Shown here piece after piece: positions 56,269 to 64,000 of a stretch of DNA of 64,000 nt (positions within the stretch are counted from its first letter, which is position 1; every line of letters begins with the position of its first letter). The stretch is from assembly GCF_043226085.1 (NCBI RefSeq), contig NZ_CP171225.1, forward strand, positions 62,001-126,000, in the 5' to 3' direction. The notes under the pieces were generated by a model. That model saw only the letters and a program-made list of their open reading frames with translations, did no database searches and was not told the origin of the DNA. The stretch is from Amaricoccus sp003258405 (lineage in GTDB: Bacteria; Pseudomonadota; Alphaproteobacteria; Rhodobacterales; Rhodobacteraceae). The position numbers and the translations under genes are program-made.

Positions 56269-56955
56269 ATGGGCCGTGTCGGGGCCGCCGCACTGCTCGC
56301 GTTCGGGCTCTCCGGGGCGCTTGCGGCCTGCGGGCTGCTCGGCTCCACCGCGAGCACCATCGGATCGGGCACATCGCTCGCCTCGCAGGGCTCGGGCCTC
56401 AGCAGCGCGGCGGTGCCCGATTTCAGCGGCGACGATGACGCGGAGGAGGCGCCGATCGGGCGGATCTGCGGCAATCGCGCGCTGCGCGGCCAGGTGATGC
56501 CGGAGATCGAGGGCGAGGGCATCTGCGGGGTGGAGAAGCCGGTGCGCGTGGTTTCGGTGGACGGGATCCTGCTCATGCCGCAGCCAACGGTGACCTGCGA
56601 CACCGCGAACGCGCTCGCAGGCTGGGTCGAGAATGCGGTGAAGCCGGTTTTCGAGCGGCGCGGTGATCCGCTGCGTTCGATCGAGATCGCCTCGCATTAC
56701 ATGTGCGGGCCCGCCGATGCGCCAGGGCACAACACCGGCGAGGCACTCGACATTTCCGCCTTCGGGCTCGAGAGCGGCGAGGCCTATGTGGTCGGCCGCG
56801 ACTGGCCGGATCCCGAGCGCGGCGCGGCGCTTGCCGCGCTGCACGGCTCGGCCTGCGGCGCCTTCAGCAGCACGCGCACACCGGTTCCCGGCGGCGCAAC
56901 CATGGCGGCACTGCATTACGACGTGACGGGGCCGGGGCAGTTCGACTGCCGCTGA
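56269..56955 (+). CDS. extensin-like family lipoprotein
   Basis: A 228-residue protein. The signal peptide with lipobox LAACG (Cys about 23) predicts an outer- or inner-membrane lipoprotein. After a low-complexity Ser/Gly linker it has the extensin-like C-terminal domain: GICGVEKPVRVVSV, TCDTANALAGWVENAVKPVF, HYMCGPADAPGHNTGEALDISAFGL and FDCR. The HNTGEALDI His/Asp pair resembles the metal site of D-Ala-D-Ala peptidases, so a cell-wall role is likely. Conserved cysteines suggest disulfides. Confidence 0.85.
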   Translation: MGRVGAAALLAFGLSGALAACGLLGSTASTIGSGTSLASQGSGLSSAAVPDFSGDDDAEEAPIGRICGNRALRGQVMPEIEGEGICGVEKPVRVVSVDGILLMPQPTVTCDTANALAGWVENAVKPVFERRGDPLRSIEIASHYMCGPADAPGHNTGEALDISAFGLESGEAYVVGRDWPDPERGAALAALHGSACGAFSSTRTPVPGGATMAALHYDVTGPGQFDCR

Positions 56956-56982
56956 CGCCCGCGGCCGCCCGTGCCGCGGCGC

Positions 56983-57987
56983 TCAGCCGCGGGTGAGCCG
57001 GGGGGCCGTGCCGATCGGAATCGGGCCGACCTTCGCCCGGCCGTCGGAGAAGCCGAGGGTGACGGTGAGCGTTTCCCTGTCGCCGGAGAGCATGGCGATG
57101 AGGTCGAGCCCGCCGCGGACGGCGCTGGCGATCTCGGGCTTCATCGCTCCGGATTTCTCGGCGATCTCAAGCATCTGCCGCCAATTCTTCGCGCGAAGGG
57201 TGATCTCGCCCTCGGCGAAGCCGTTCGCGTCGGCATGAACCTCGCCCTTGGCGCGCAGGTCCAGCTCGCCCCAGATCGCGGTGGCATCGCTCAGCGTGAT
57301 CGCGGTGATGGCCGGGTTTTCGGTCTCGATCGAGTTGCGGTCCCAGGGACGGTCGAAATGCACCACGGCATCAAGCGTGAGCGTGTCCATCAGGCGCGGC
57401 AGCGCGGACGAGCCGGGGATCTCGTCGGTCCAGGCATTGGGCGGGGTGAGTTCGGCGGCGTCGAGGCCGATGCGATGCGCGTTGGGGGCGACATCGGGCA
57501 CCTGCTCCGAGGCGAGCACCGCGTGCTCGATGCCAGCCTGCCAGCCATGGTCGCCGTGAAAGCGCGCCTGATCGAGCTCGATCGTCAGCCGGTCGAGCTC
57601 GAGCCGCGGCGTCGGCTTGAAGATGACGGAACCGCGGGCATGCTCGCTCGTGATCCGAACTGTCTCGAAGGGCGAGCCGATCACCTGTTCGCCGGGCCAG
57701 GCGGCGATGACGTGATGGGGTTTCCAGGCAAGCGAGAGGATCTGGAATTCCTCCGCGTTCCAGCTCCAGCCCTGATCGGGATCGGCCAGGGCCAGACCCT
57801 TCACGAAGGTATCGAGGCGGTTGGGGAAGCCCTTGATCTCGAGGGTCTCGACATCGGCGACCCAGCCTTCGGCGCGGCGTTCGCCGAGCCAGCCCACGAG
57901 CATGTGCTCGCGCATCTGTGCCATGACGATCCAGTAGCCGCCCCATGCGAGGGCCGCGAGGATCACGATTGCCATCAGCTTCTTCAT
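56983..57987 (-). CDS. DUF2125 family protein
   Basis: A 334-residue protein with one N-terminal membrane anchor (LMAIVILAALAWGGYWIVMA) and a large beta-rich periplasmic part. It matches DUF2125, common in Rhodobacterales and Rhizobiales, with WVADVETLEIKGFPNRLDTFVKG as the typical first block. It resembles envelope lipid-transfer-like barrels in secondary structure, but no role is known. Monocistronic. Confidence 0.87.
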   Translation of the reverse strand: MKKLMAIVILAALAWGGYWIVMAQMREHMLVGWLGERRAEGWVADVETLEIKGFPNRLDTFVKGLALADPDQGWSWNAEEFQILSLAWKPHHVIAAWPGEQVIGSPFETVRITSEHARGSVIFKPTPRLELDRLTIELDQARFHGDHGWQAGIEHAVLASEQVPDVAPNAHRIGLDAAELTPPNAWTDEIPGSSALPRLMDTLTLDAVVHFDRPWDRNSIETENPAITAITLSDATAIWGELDLRAKGEVHADANGFAEGEITLRAKNWRQMLEIAEKSGAMKPEIASAVRGGLDLIAMLSGDRETLTVTLGFSDGRAKVGPIPIGTAPRLTRG

Positions 57988-58045
57988 GGCCTACCCCATG
58001 CCGGTTCCGGGACACCGGCATAGCCCGGAGGAAGGCAGGGGAACA

Positions 58046-58606
58046 ATGGCCGAAATCGCTGGCGATCTCTGGGTGTTCGCATACGGCTCGCTGATCTGGC
58101 ATCCGGGCTTCGACTATGAGGAGAAGCGCCTGGCGGCGCTCGAGGGCTATCGCCGCTCGTTCTGCATGACCTCGGTCCATTATCGCGGTACGCCGGAAAG
58201 GCCGGGGCTGGTGCTCGCCCTCGATGCAGAGGCGGGGGCCTGTTGCGAGGGGGTGGCCTATCGCGTCGATGCGGCGCGGGCGGCCGAGGTTCTGGCCTAC
58301 CTGCGCGAGCGCGAACTCGTTTCCTACGCCTACCTGGAGGCGTTTCTCACGGTCTCGCTGGCGGAGGGCGGCGCGGTCGAGGCGGTGACCTATGTGACGA
58401 ACCGCGACCATTCGCAGTATCGCGGCGATCTCGATCTCCCGGCGCAGGCCGAGATCATCGCCCATGCGGTGGGGCCACGCGGGCCGAACGCCGAATATCT
58501 CTTCAACACCCTCTCGGGGCTCGATGCGCTCGGGATCGAGGATCGCGAGCTCACCGATCTTGCCGGGCTCGTGCGTGCCCGGCGGCAGGACGGTCCGCGC
58601 CCCTGA
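58046..58606 (+). CDS. gamma-glutamylcyclotransferase, ChaC-like
   Basis: A 186-residue cytoplasmic protein of the ChaC family, cleaving the gamma-glutamyl bond of glutathione to 5-oxoproline and Cys-Gly. The N-terminal motif is WVFAYGSLIWHPGFDYEE (YGSL substrate loop), and the catalytic Glu is in the LRERELVSYAY segment; TYVTNRDHSQY follows. GAGGAAGG precedes ATG 58046; the longer frame from 57986 overlaps the divergent DUF2125 start. Confidence 0.92.
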   Translation: MAEIAGDLWVFAYGSLIWHPGFDYEEKRLAALEGYRRSFCMTSVHYRGTPERPGLVLALDAEAGACCEGVAYRVDAARAAEVLAYLRERELVSYAYLEAFLTVSLAEGGAVEAVTYVTNRDHSQYRGDLDLPAQAEIIAHAVGPRGPNAEYLFNTLSGLDALGIEDRELTDLAGLVRARRQDGPRP

Positions 58607-58637
58607 TCCCCGTTCAGGAGCGCGAGACCGCTGCGGC

Positions 58638-58934
58638 TCAGCCGCTCTTGCCGGTGTAGTAGACGCTCTGCACCGTGAGGCCGTCCGCGCCGATCACGCA
58701 GGCCCAGGGCGCATCGGCGCCGGAGACCTCGACCATGACCTGGGTGCCGAGCTTGGTGGGCGTGGTGCCGAGGGGTGTGACCGCCGAGACGCCGGTTTCC
58801 GCGGTGACCGCGGCAAGGCAGTTCGAGATCGCGGGATCAACGGGAACCTCGGCCGGTTCCGGTTGCTTCTTCGCGCAGGCGGCCAGCACGAGAGCGGCGG
58901 GCAGCACGCAGCAGACGATTGTTCTGGATTTCAA
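58638..58934 (-). CDS. small lipoprotein
   Basis: A 98-residue lipoprotein, likely started by TTG at 58934: AAGGA lies nine bases upstream, and the product begins with a basic signal peptide and lipobox VLAAC (Cys about 18). The mature part KKQPEPAEVPVDPAISNCLAA and VSAVTPLGTTPTKLGTQVMV resembles small conserved proteins of Rhodobacterales with two cysteines and no assigned role. The ATG-initiated frame starting at 59018 gives a signal peptide buried 30 residues in, which is unlikely. Confidence 0.6.
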   Translation of the reverse strand: MKSRTIVCCVLPAALVLAACAKKQPEPAEVPVDPAISNCLAAVTAETGVSAVTPLGTTPTKLGTQVMVEVSGADAPWACVIGADGLTVQSVYYTGKSG

Positions 58935-59038
58935 GGTTATATTTCCTTCTTCCTCCGGTCCGGACCCTTGCCGCGTGGCCCGCGGAAGCGGGCCTGGGCG
59001 GGTCGGCCGTTCGAGCATCGGGGCTCACGCGAGTCGGG

Positions 59039-59554
59039 TCAACCGTCGCCGGTGCGCTCCGGTGCCTCTTCGGCGGGCGGGGCAGGAATGCGCCGGACCC
59101 AGACGACGATGCCGTCGGCGGCGATGACGCGCACCCGCTCGCCCGGTGCCGGAGCCTTGCGGCCCTCGTCGAGACGGGCCGGCCAGATCACCCCGTCGAT
59201 GTTCACCTGGCCCTCGTGCCAGTGAAAGGTCTCGACGATCGCCTCGCGGCCGATGAGCTGGCTGGACCGGCGATTGAGGCGTCCGGCCGGATCGCCGCCC
59301 GCCGCCCGACGGTTGAGGATCGCACGGCCGGCGAAGATGAAGAGGATGGTGAAGACGGCGAAGAAGCCGATCTGTGCCACGCCCGAGAGTGCCGGCATGA
59401 GCCAGAGCAGCAGTGCGGTCAGCGCCGCAGCGAGCGCGGGCCAGATCAGATGCGTGGTGACGGTCAGCGCCTCGAGGCCCGCGAGCAGGATCGCGGCGGC
59501 CAGCCACCAGAGCGGCGATATACCGGTGAGAAGGCCGAGGAGGGGCAGGTTCAT
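59039..59554 (-). CDS. NfeD-family membrane protein
   Basis: A 171-residue short NfeD protein: three or four transmembrane helices (about 12-95), then an OB-fold C-terminal domain (LIGREAIVETFHWHEGQVNI and the region around GERVRVIAADGIVVWV). NfeD proteins are co-encoded with SPFH/stomatin proteins, as here (four-base overlap, downstream of the SPFH gene), and form membrane microdomain complexes. Confidence 0.9.
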   Translation of the reverse strand: MNLPLLGLLTGISPLWWLAAAILLAGLEALTVTTHLIWPALAAALTALLLWLMPALSGVAQIGFFAVFTILFIFAGRAILNRRAAGGDPAGRLNRRSSQLIGREAIVETFHWHEGQVNIDGVIWPARLDEGRKAPAPGERVRVIAADGIVVWVRRIPAPPAEEAPERTGDG

Positions 59555-60480
59555 GCCCCCCTCCCGCCGCCGGAACCGACAGCCTTCGCGATCTCGGAAA
59601 TGCCTGCGATCGAGCCCATCAGGCTTGAGGCATCGAGCGGCACCATCACCGTTTTCGAGTTCGGGCTCGCGGCGATGTCGCGGAGCGCCTCGGTGTAGCG
59701 CTGCGCCACGAAGTAGTTGATCGCCTGGATATCGCCGCGGGCGATGGCCTCGGACACCATCGCGGTGGCTTTCGCCTCGGCCTCGGCAGCGCGCTCGCGG
59801 GCCTCGGCGTCGAGGAAGGCGGCCTGGCGCCGGCCTTCGGCCTCGCGGATCTGCGCCTCGCGCTCGCCCTCGGCCTTGAGGATCGCCGAGGCCTTCTGGC
59901 CCTCGGCCTGGAGGATCTCGGCCCGCTTGTCGCGCTCGGCCTTCATCTGGCGCGCCATGGCTTCGGTGATGTCGGGCGGTGGCGCGAGGTCGCGGATCTC
60001 GACGCGGGTGACCTTCACCCCCCAGGGCGAGGAGGCAGAATCGATCACCGCGAGCAGCCGCAGGTTGATCGCATCGCGGTTGGAGAGCGCCTCGTCGAGA
60101 TCCATCGAGCCAAGCACGGCGCGGATGTTGGTCTGGCTGATGTTGCGGAGCGCGTGTTCGAGGTTGCGCACCTCGTAGGCGGCGGAGGCGGCATCGACCA
60201 CCTGGTAGAAGGCGACGGCATCGGCGACGACCATGGCGTTGTCGCGGCTGATGACTTCCTGCTCGTCGATATCAAGAACAGTTTCCATCATGTTGATCTT
60301 GGCGCCGATTCGATCAACGATGGGGACGAGGAAGCGCAGGCCCGGCTCGAGTGTGCGCGTGTAGCGGCCGAAGCGTTCCACGGTCCAGTTCTCGGCCTGC
60401 GGCACCGACTTGACGGTGGTGATGACGAGAATGACCGCGAGGACGAAGACGGCGATGACGGGGGCAAAGGCGGCATCCAT
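59551..60480 (-). CDS. SPFH/band-7 (stomatin-like, QmcA type) protein
   Basis: A 309-residue protein with one N-terminal membrane segment (VIAVFVLAVILVITTV), the SPFH domain (NWTVERFGRYTRTLEPGLRF and DAVAFYQVVDAASAAYEV, then RDAINLRLLAVIDSASSPWG), and a long Ala/Glu-rich coiled coil (about 190-255). It ends in a Gly-rich tail. Stomatin-like proteins oligomerise in the membrane and work with NfeD. It forms an operon with the nfeD gene and is divergent from the MotA-like gene. Confidence 0.92.
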   Translation of the reverse strand: MDAAFAPVIAVFVLAVILVITTVKSVPQAENWTVERFGRYTRTLEPGLRFLVPIVDRIGAKINMMETVLDIDEQEVISRDNAMVVADAVAFYQVVDAASAAYEVRNLEHALRNISQTNIRAVLGSMDLDEALSNRDAINLRLLAVIDSASSPWGVKVTRVEIRDLAPPPDITEAMARQMKAERDKRAEILQAEGQKASAILKAEGEREAQIREAEGRRQAAFLDAEARERAAEAEAKATAMVSEAIARGDIQAINYFVAQRYTEALRDIAASPNSKTVMVPLDASSLMGSIAGISEIAKAVGSGGGRGA

Positions 60481-60637
60481 GGGTTGAAATCCTCTTTTGG
60501 TCGGATCACTCGGAAGTAGAAGCCGGGTGTCAACGCTTTGTTAGCCTGTCGGGATTGTCCTGCACAACAAGCTGGTTGGAAAGCACCCCCGCGCATCGTA
60601 AGGTTCGGGGCGGCAGAGGCAGGAAAAGAAAAGAGCA

Positions 60638-61981
60638 ATGGCGTTCACGCAGAAAGCGGACCCGCAGTTTTCGCAGCCTGTACGGCAGATCGTGATGATG
60701 CTCGTCGTGCTCGGCTTTGCCGCGGGCGTCGGGATCCTGCTGTTTCCGACCGTCTCACCGGTCTTCTTTGCGTCGCCCTATCTCAACGGCTTCATCCTCT
60801 TCGTGTTCTTCGTCGGGCTTTTCGCCTGTTTCTGGCAGGTGGTGACGCTGGTCTCCTCGGTGGTCTGGATCGAGAGCTTCGCGCTCGACCGGCCGGGGCA
60901 CGAGTTCATCAAGGCCCCGCGGCTGCTGGCTTCGCTTGCGGCGCTGCTGGGCGACCGGCGCGCGCGGCGCGGGCTCACCTCAAGCTCGACCCAGTCGATC
61001 CTCGAAAGCGTCGGCACCCGGATCGAGGAGCAGCGCGACCTCACGCGCTATCTCATCAACCTGCTGATCTTCCTTGGGCTTCTCGGCACATTCTACGGGC
61101 TCGCGACGGTGGTGCCGGCGGTTGTGGAAACCATCCGATCGCTCGCGCCCAAGGAGGGCCAGGACGCCATCGAGGTGTTCGACAACCTCATGAGCGGGCT
61201 CGAGGACCAGCTCGGCGGCATGGGCACGGCTTTCGCCTCCTCGCTGCTGGGCCTTGCGGGCTCGCTCGTCGTGGGCCTGCTCGAGCTCTTCGCGAGCCAT
61301 GCGCAGAACCGCTTCTACCGCGAGCTTGAGGACTGGCTCTCCTCGATCACCCGCATCGGCATTCCCGGCGTCGAGGGCGAGGAGGCGCTGACGGCGGGCA
61401 ATGTGCTCATGGTGATCGGCCAGACCGCCGAGCAGATCGACAGCCTGCGCGAGGTGGTGGAGCAGAGCTTCGCCCGCGGCGGCGCCTCCGACGAGAAGCT
61501 TGCGGAACTCGCGCGGATCACCGAGGCGCGGATGGGCGAGCTTGCGCGCGCCGCCGAGGCGCAGCTCCGGGCGACCGAGGCGCAGACGGCGGAGCTCACG
61601 CGCGCAAGCCACGATCAGATCGGCGAGCTCGTGCGGGTGACGGAGACCCGCATGGGCGAGCTTGCGAACGTGATGGAGACCCGCGTCTCCGAGCTTGTCC
61701 GCGTCCTCTCCGAGCCGAAACCCGATCCGGTGGCGCCCGCGCTGCTCGAGCGCATCGCCGAGGCGCAGGAGCGGGTGGCCGCGATCCTCGAGAGCCGCGA
61801 CGAGGATTCGGGCCATGTCGATGCCGAGACCCGCGCCCGGCTGCGCTCGATCGACACCCAGGTGGTGCGCATCCTCGAGGACCTCGCCGCCGGGCGGCAG
61901 GATCTCGTCACCGAGATTCGACAGGACATTTCGTCGCTCGCCGAGGCGCTGCGCGCGCTCGTCGCCCACAGGAGGCCCTGA
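60638..61981 (+). CDS. MotA/TolQ/ExbB-like proton channel with coiled-coil tail
   Basis: A 447-residue protein. Two N-terminal helices (about 18-38, 47-72), a cytoplasmic loop with GLTSSSTQSILESVGTRIEE, and two more helices with the channel motifs LLIFLGLLGTFYGLATVVPAV and LGGMGTAFASSLLGLAGSLV. The cytoplasmic tail (about 245-447) is a coiled coil with a regular RMGEL-type repeat (for example TEARMGELARAAEAQ, TETRMGELANVMETR). It pairs with the OmpA-like protein encoded three bases downstream, as MotA does with MotB, but the role is unknown. Confidence 0.88.
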   Translation: MAFTQKADPQFSQPVRQIVMMLVVLGFAAGVGILLFPTVSPVFFASPYLNGFILFVFFVGLFACFWQVVTLVSSVVWIESFALDRPGHEFIKAPRLLASLAALLGDRRARRGLTSSSTQSILESVGTRIEEQRDLTRYLINLLIFLGLLGTFYGLATVVPAVVETIRSLAPKEGQDAIEVFDNLMSGLEDQLGGMGTAFASSLLGLAGSLVVGLLELFASHAQNRFYRELEDWLSSITRIGIPGVEGEEALTAGNVLMVIGQTAEQIDSLREVVEQSFARGGASDEKLAELARITEARMGELARAAEAQLRATEAQTAELTRASHDQIGELVRVTETRMGELANVMETRVSELVRVLSEPKPDPVAPALLERIAEAQERVAAILESRDEDSGHVDAETRARLRSIDTQVVRILEDLAAGRQDLVTEIRQDISSLAEALRALVAHRRP

Positions 61982-61984
61982 CCC

Positions 61985-63457
61985 TTGGCGCTCAGCCGTC
62001 GCAATTCGGGGCGTTTCTCGGCCACAATCTGGCCGGGCTTCGTCGATGCGATGACGGCACTTATCCTGGTGCTGTTCTTCGTGCTCTCGATCTTCATGAT
62101 CGTGCAGTTCGTGCTGCGCGACACGATCACGGGCCAGGGGCAGAAGCTCGACGAGCTGACGCTCCAGGTCGCCAATCTCGCCGATGCGCTTGGCCTCGAA
62201 CGCAGCCGCGCCGACCGGCAGGCGGAGCTGGTGGCGACGGTGACGGGGGAGCGCGACGCGGCGGTGGCCGAGATCTCCGAATACGAGACGCGGGTGCAGA
62301 CGCTGCTGTCGCGGAACACGGAACTGGCCGACAGCCTGAAGGCGAGCGAGGCGGAGACCGCGGCGCAGCTCGATGCCAAGCAGGCCCTCGAGGCGATCGT
62401 CGCTTCGCTCCGGGACGAGAAGCAGGCTATCGAACAGCGGCTCGCGGATCAGGCGGACGACCTCTCGGAGGCCGAGGCCGAACGCCTGGCGCAGGCTGCG
62501 GCGGCGGAGCTCCTGAGAGAGCGGCTCGAGGGGTCGCAGGCGGAGCTGACCGCGCTTTCGCTCCAGCTCGAGGAGCAGCGCAAGCAGGCCGAGGACACGC
62601 TGACCCTGCTCGCCGCGGCGGAGGCGGCGCGCGACAAGCTGCAGGGCCAGGAGCGGGTATTGAGCGAGGCCGAGAAGACGGCCGCGGAGCTTGCCCAGGC
62701 GCGCGCACTGCTCTCCGAGGAGCAGCAGGTCTCGGCGGAAAGCCAGCGGCAGGTGGCGCTCCTCAACCAGCAGACGGCAGAGCTGCGCTCGCAGCTCGAT
62801 GCGCTGCAGGGGCTTCTTGACGAGGCGGAGGCCCGCGACAGGGCCTCGAAGGTGCAGATCGAGAAGCTCGGCTCCAACCTCAACGCGGCGCTTGCGCGTG
62901 TGGCAGCCGAGCAGAGCGCAAAGGCGGAGCTCGAGGAGCGCGAGAAGGAGCGGCTGGCGGCAGAGGCGGCCGAGCTCGGCGAGGAGGCCCGCGATCTCCG
63001 GCGCTACCGCTCGGAGTTCTTCGGCCGGATGCGCGACATTCTCGCCAACCAGCCGGGGGTGCGGATCGTCGGCGACCGTTTCGTCTTTGATTCGGAAGTG
63101 CTGTTCCAGCAGGGTTCGGCGACGCTGGGGGCCGAGGGGCGCGAGCAGGTGGCGCAGGTCGCCCGCGTCATCAAGCAGATCGCGGGAGAGATCCCGCCGG
63201 GAATCAACTGGATCATCCGGGTGGACGGCCATACCGACAAGGTCCCGGTGGGCTTCAACCGCCAGTTCCGCGACAACTGGGAACTCAGCACGGCGCGGGC
63301 TCTGTCGGTGGTGAAATACATGATCGATGCCGAGGGCATTCCGCCCGAGCGGCTCGCCGCAGCGGGCTTCGGGGAATTCCAGCCGATCGACGCGGCCGAC
63401 ACGCCCGAAGCCTATGCTCGCAACCGCCGCATCGAGATGAAGTTCACCGAGCGCTAG
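61985..63457 (+). CDS. OmpA/MotB-like protein with long periplasmic coiled coil
   Basis: A 490-residue protein started by TTG at 61985. One transmembrane helix near the N-terminus carries an Asp in FVDAMTALILVLFFVLSIFM, the ion-coupling position of MotB/ExbD/TolR. About 300 residues of coiled coil rich in Glu/Ala/Leu/Gln (about 55-340) follow, then an OmpA-C domain (IIRVDGHTDKVPVGFNRQFR, NWELSTARALSV, AAAGFGEFQPI, and NRRIEMKF) that should bind peptidoglycan. It forms an operon with the MotA-like gene and is a cell-wall-anchored ion-driven machine by analogy. Confidence 0.88.
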   Translation: MALSRRNSGRFSATIWPGFVDAMTALILVLFFVLSIFMIVQFVLRDTITGQGQKLDELTLQVANLADALGLERSRADRQAELVATVTGERDAAVAEISEYETRVQTLLSRNTELADSLKASEAETAAQLDAKQALEAIVASLRDEKQAIEQRLADQADDLSEAEAERLAQAAAAELLRERLEGSQAELTALSLQLEEQRKQAEDTLTLLAAAEAARDKLQGQERVLSEAEKTAAELAQARALLSEEQQVSAESQRQVALLNQQTAELRSQLDALQGLLDEAEARDRASKVQIEKLGSNLNAALARVAAEQSAKAELEEREKERLAAEAAELGEEARDLRRYRSEFFGRMRDILANQPGVRIVGDRFVFDSEVLFQQGSATLGAEGREQVAQVARVIKQIAGEIPPGINWIIRVDGHTDKVPVGFNRQFRDNWELSTARALSVVKYMIDAEGIPPERLAAAGFGEFQPIDAADTPEAYARNRRIEMKFTER

Positions 63458-63816
63458 GGCGAAGCGAGCCGGAGATTTTCCTCGAAATCCTGCGCATTTT
63501 CCGCCGCGTCATGCACGGAAAATTCAGCATTCTGTACCCATCCTGTTCTCATCCGACGCGACCCCGTTTTCAGGTCTTCCGCGCAGGCTTTTGCTGCACC
63601 GGAACAGGCGGGAGATGCGTCTTCGGCGAGGGAGATGAAGGACGATGGTGAGGCGCATCTGTTCCCACATGATCCGCCGGCTGGGCAGGATCGAATTCGG
63701 GCAATACAGACCCGAACGCCACTACATGCGCGGTGCGGGTCCGGCCTGCCGCCGACGCGAGATGACCCGTCCGGGCTGACCGGGCGGATCGGCATCAAGG
63801 TTCCTCTCGACCCGCG
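63458..63816. other. 359-bp gap with no supported gene
   Basis: Between the OmpA-like gene and the aroE-like 3' end. The first part (63458-63640) is relatively AT-rich. I see no convincing terminator, RNA or family-matching frame, apart from the doubtful small ORF listed separately. Confidence 0.5.
63645..63779 (+). CDS. possible small basic ORF (44 aa)
   Basis: MVRRICSHMIRRLGRIEFGQ continues to a very basic end with two Cys in total. A GGGAG precedes the ATG by about eleven bases. It has no known family and may be chance in GC-rich DNA. Confidence 0.2.
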   Translation: MVRRICSHMIRRLGRIEFGQYRPERHYMRGAGPACRRREMTRPG

Positions 63817-64000
63817 TCAGCGGTTCGCGTTCTCGCGCGCGAATGCCGCAGCCTCGGCGATCTGCTCCGCGTCCGGCCGGACGCCGGTGTAGAGCACGAA
63901 CTGCTCAACGGCCTGCAACGCGATGACCTCCGCCCCGGTGATGAGCCTCTTTCCGGCCGAAGCTGCGGCCCGGAGGAACGGCGTTTCGGGGGGCAGGGCG
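63817..64000 (-). CDS. aroE: shikimate dehydrogenase-like protein, C-terminal end (5' truncated by window)
   Basis: The minus-strand frame entering at the window edge ends at the TGA at 63817-63819. The last ~60 residues include PPETPFLRAAASAGKRLITG and AEVIALQAVEQFVLYTGVRP, which match the C-terminal helices of the AroE/quinate-shikimate dehydrogenase family (Q..aA.qF.lwTG.rP). The catalytic and NADP-binding parts lie outside the window, so quinate- or shikimate-specific activity cannot be decided. Confidence 0.7.
   Translation of the reverse strand, partial: ALPPETPFLRAAASAGKRLITGAEVIALQAVEQFVLYTGVRPDAEQIAEAAAFARENANR

Noticed and set aside
60980..63232. A 750-residue leucine/arginine-rich frame on the minus strand
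   Set aside because: It is antisense to the MotA-like and OmpA-like genes; its repeats mirror their coiled-coil codons.
60638..63457. Zorya anti-phage system
   Set aside because: The ZorA/ZorB-like architecture is suggestive, but no zorC/D/E-type helicase or nuclease gene is adjacent; neighbours are SPFH/NfeD and aroE-like genes.

Overview
The window is chromosomal DNA of a high-GC alphaproteobacterium, most likely in the Rhodobacterales (Paracoccus/Rhodobacter relatives). This is inferred from the uniformly GC-rich codon use and from gene pairs usual in that group: fsa/priA divergent, a DUF484 gene next to xerC, hisC-tyrC, znuA facing zur-znuC-znuB, and a complete quinohemoprotein amine dehydrogenase (QHNDH) locus. 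A genus cannot be fixed from the sequence alone.

Layout. 1-4.9 kb: the end of an Orn/Lys/Arg-type decarboxylase, an ATP-grasp ligase and a C45 (penicillin acyltransferase-like) enzyme in one operon, followed by a MATE exporter and a small glyoxalase-related protein. The first three look like a small-molecule amide pathway that I cannot assign to a known product. 5.5-8.7 kb: DUF3302 protein, HlyD-type adaptor and NodT-type outer-membrane channel, with no classical pump. 8.7-19.1 kb: leucine/isovalerate catabolism (isovaleryl-CoA dehydrogenase, methylcrotonyl-CoA carboxylase, methylglutaconyl-CoA hydratase, HMG-CoA lyase) behind a TetR regulator, with a divergent acyl-CoA synthetase and a glutathione transferase. 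19.1-20.0 kb: non-coding DNA with a tandem array of about 115-bp units and a strong hairpin.

20.0-29.3 kb: the QHNDH locus. qhpG is divergent from qhpA-D-C-B-E-F, and the regulator qhpR converges on qhpF. It encodes all three subunits plus the enzymes that cross-link, cleave, export and oxidise the gamma subunit. 29.5-32.3 kb: SDR, thiE, eno. 32.4-37.2 kb: metal homeostasis (NicO-type permease, DUF1007, znuA, zur, znuC, znuB) with a Zur box. 37.26-38.35 kb: an AT-rich island with one FRG-domain gene, probably acquired horizontally.

38.4-49.1 kb: ordinary accessory and housekeeping genes (PACE exporter, D-threonine-aldolase-like enzyme with a divergent LysR, GNAT, USP, SRP RNA, Tat-exported metallo-beta-lactamase-fold protein, ankyrin protein, PNPOx-like, xerC, DUF484, fsa). 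49.2-64 kb: priA, a histidine kinase, an outer-membrane beta-barrel protein, hisC-tyrC, an extensin-like lipoprotein, DUF2125, ChaC-like, NfeD and SPFH proteins, a MotA/TolQ-like plus OmpA-like coiled-coil pair, and the 3' end of an aroE-like gene.

The strongest candidates for undescribed biology are the decarboxylase/ATP-grasp/C45 operon, the FRG island, the 115-bp array, and a 21-bp element that follows two unrelated operons. Everything is inferred from reading the sequence; no database search was run.
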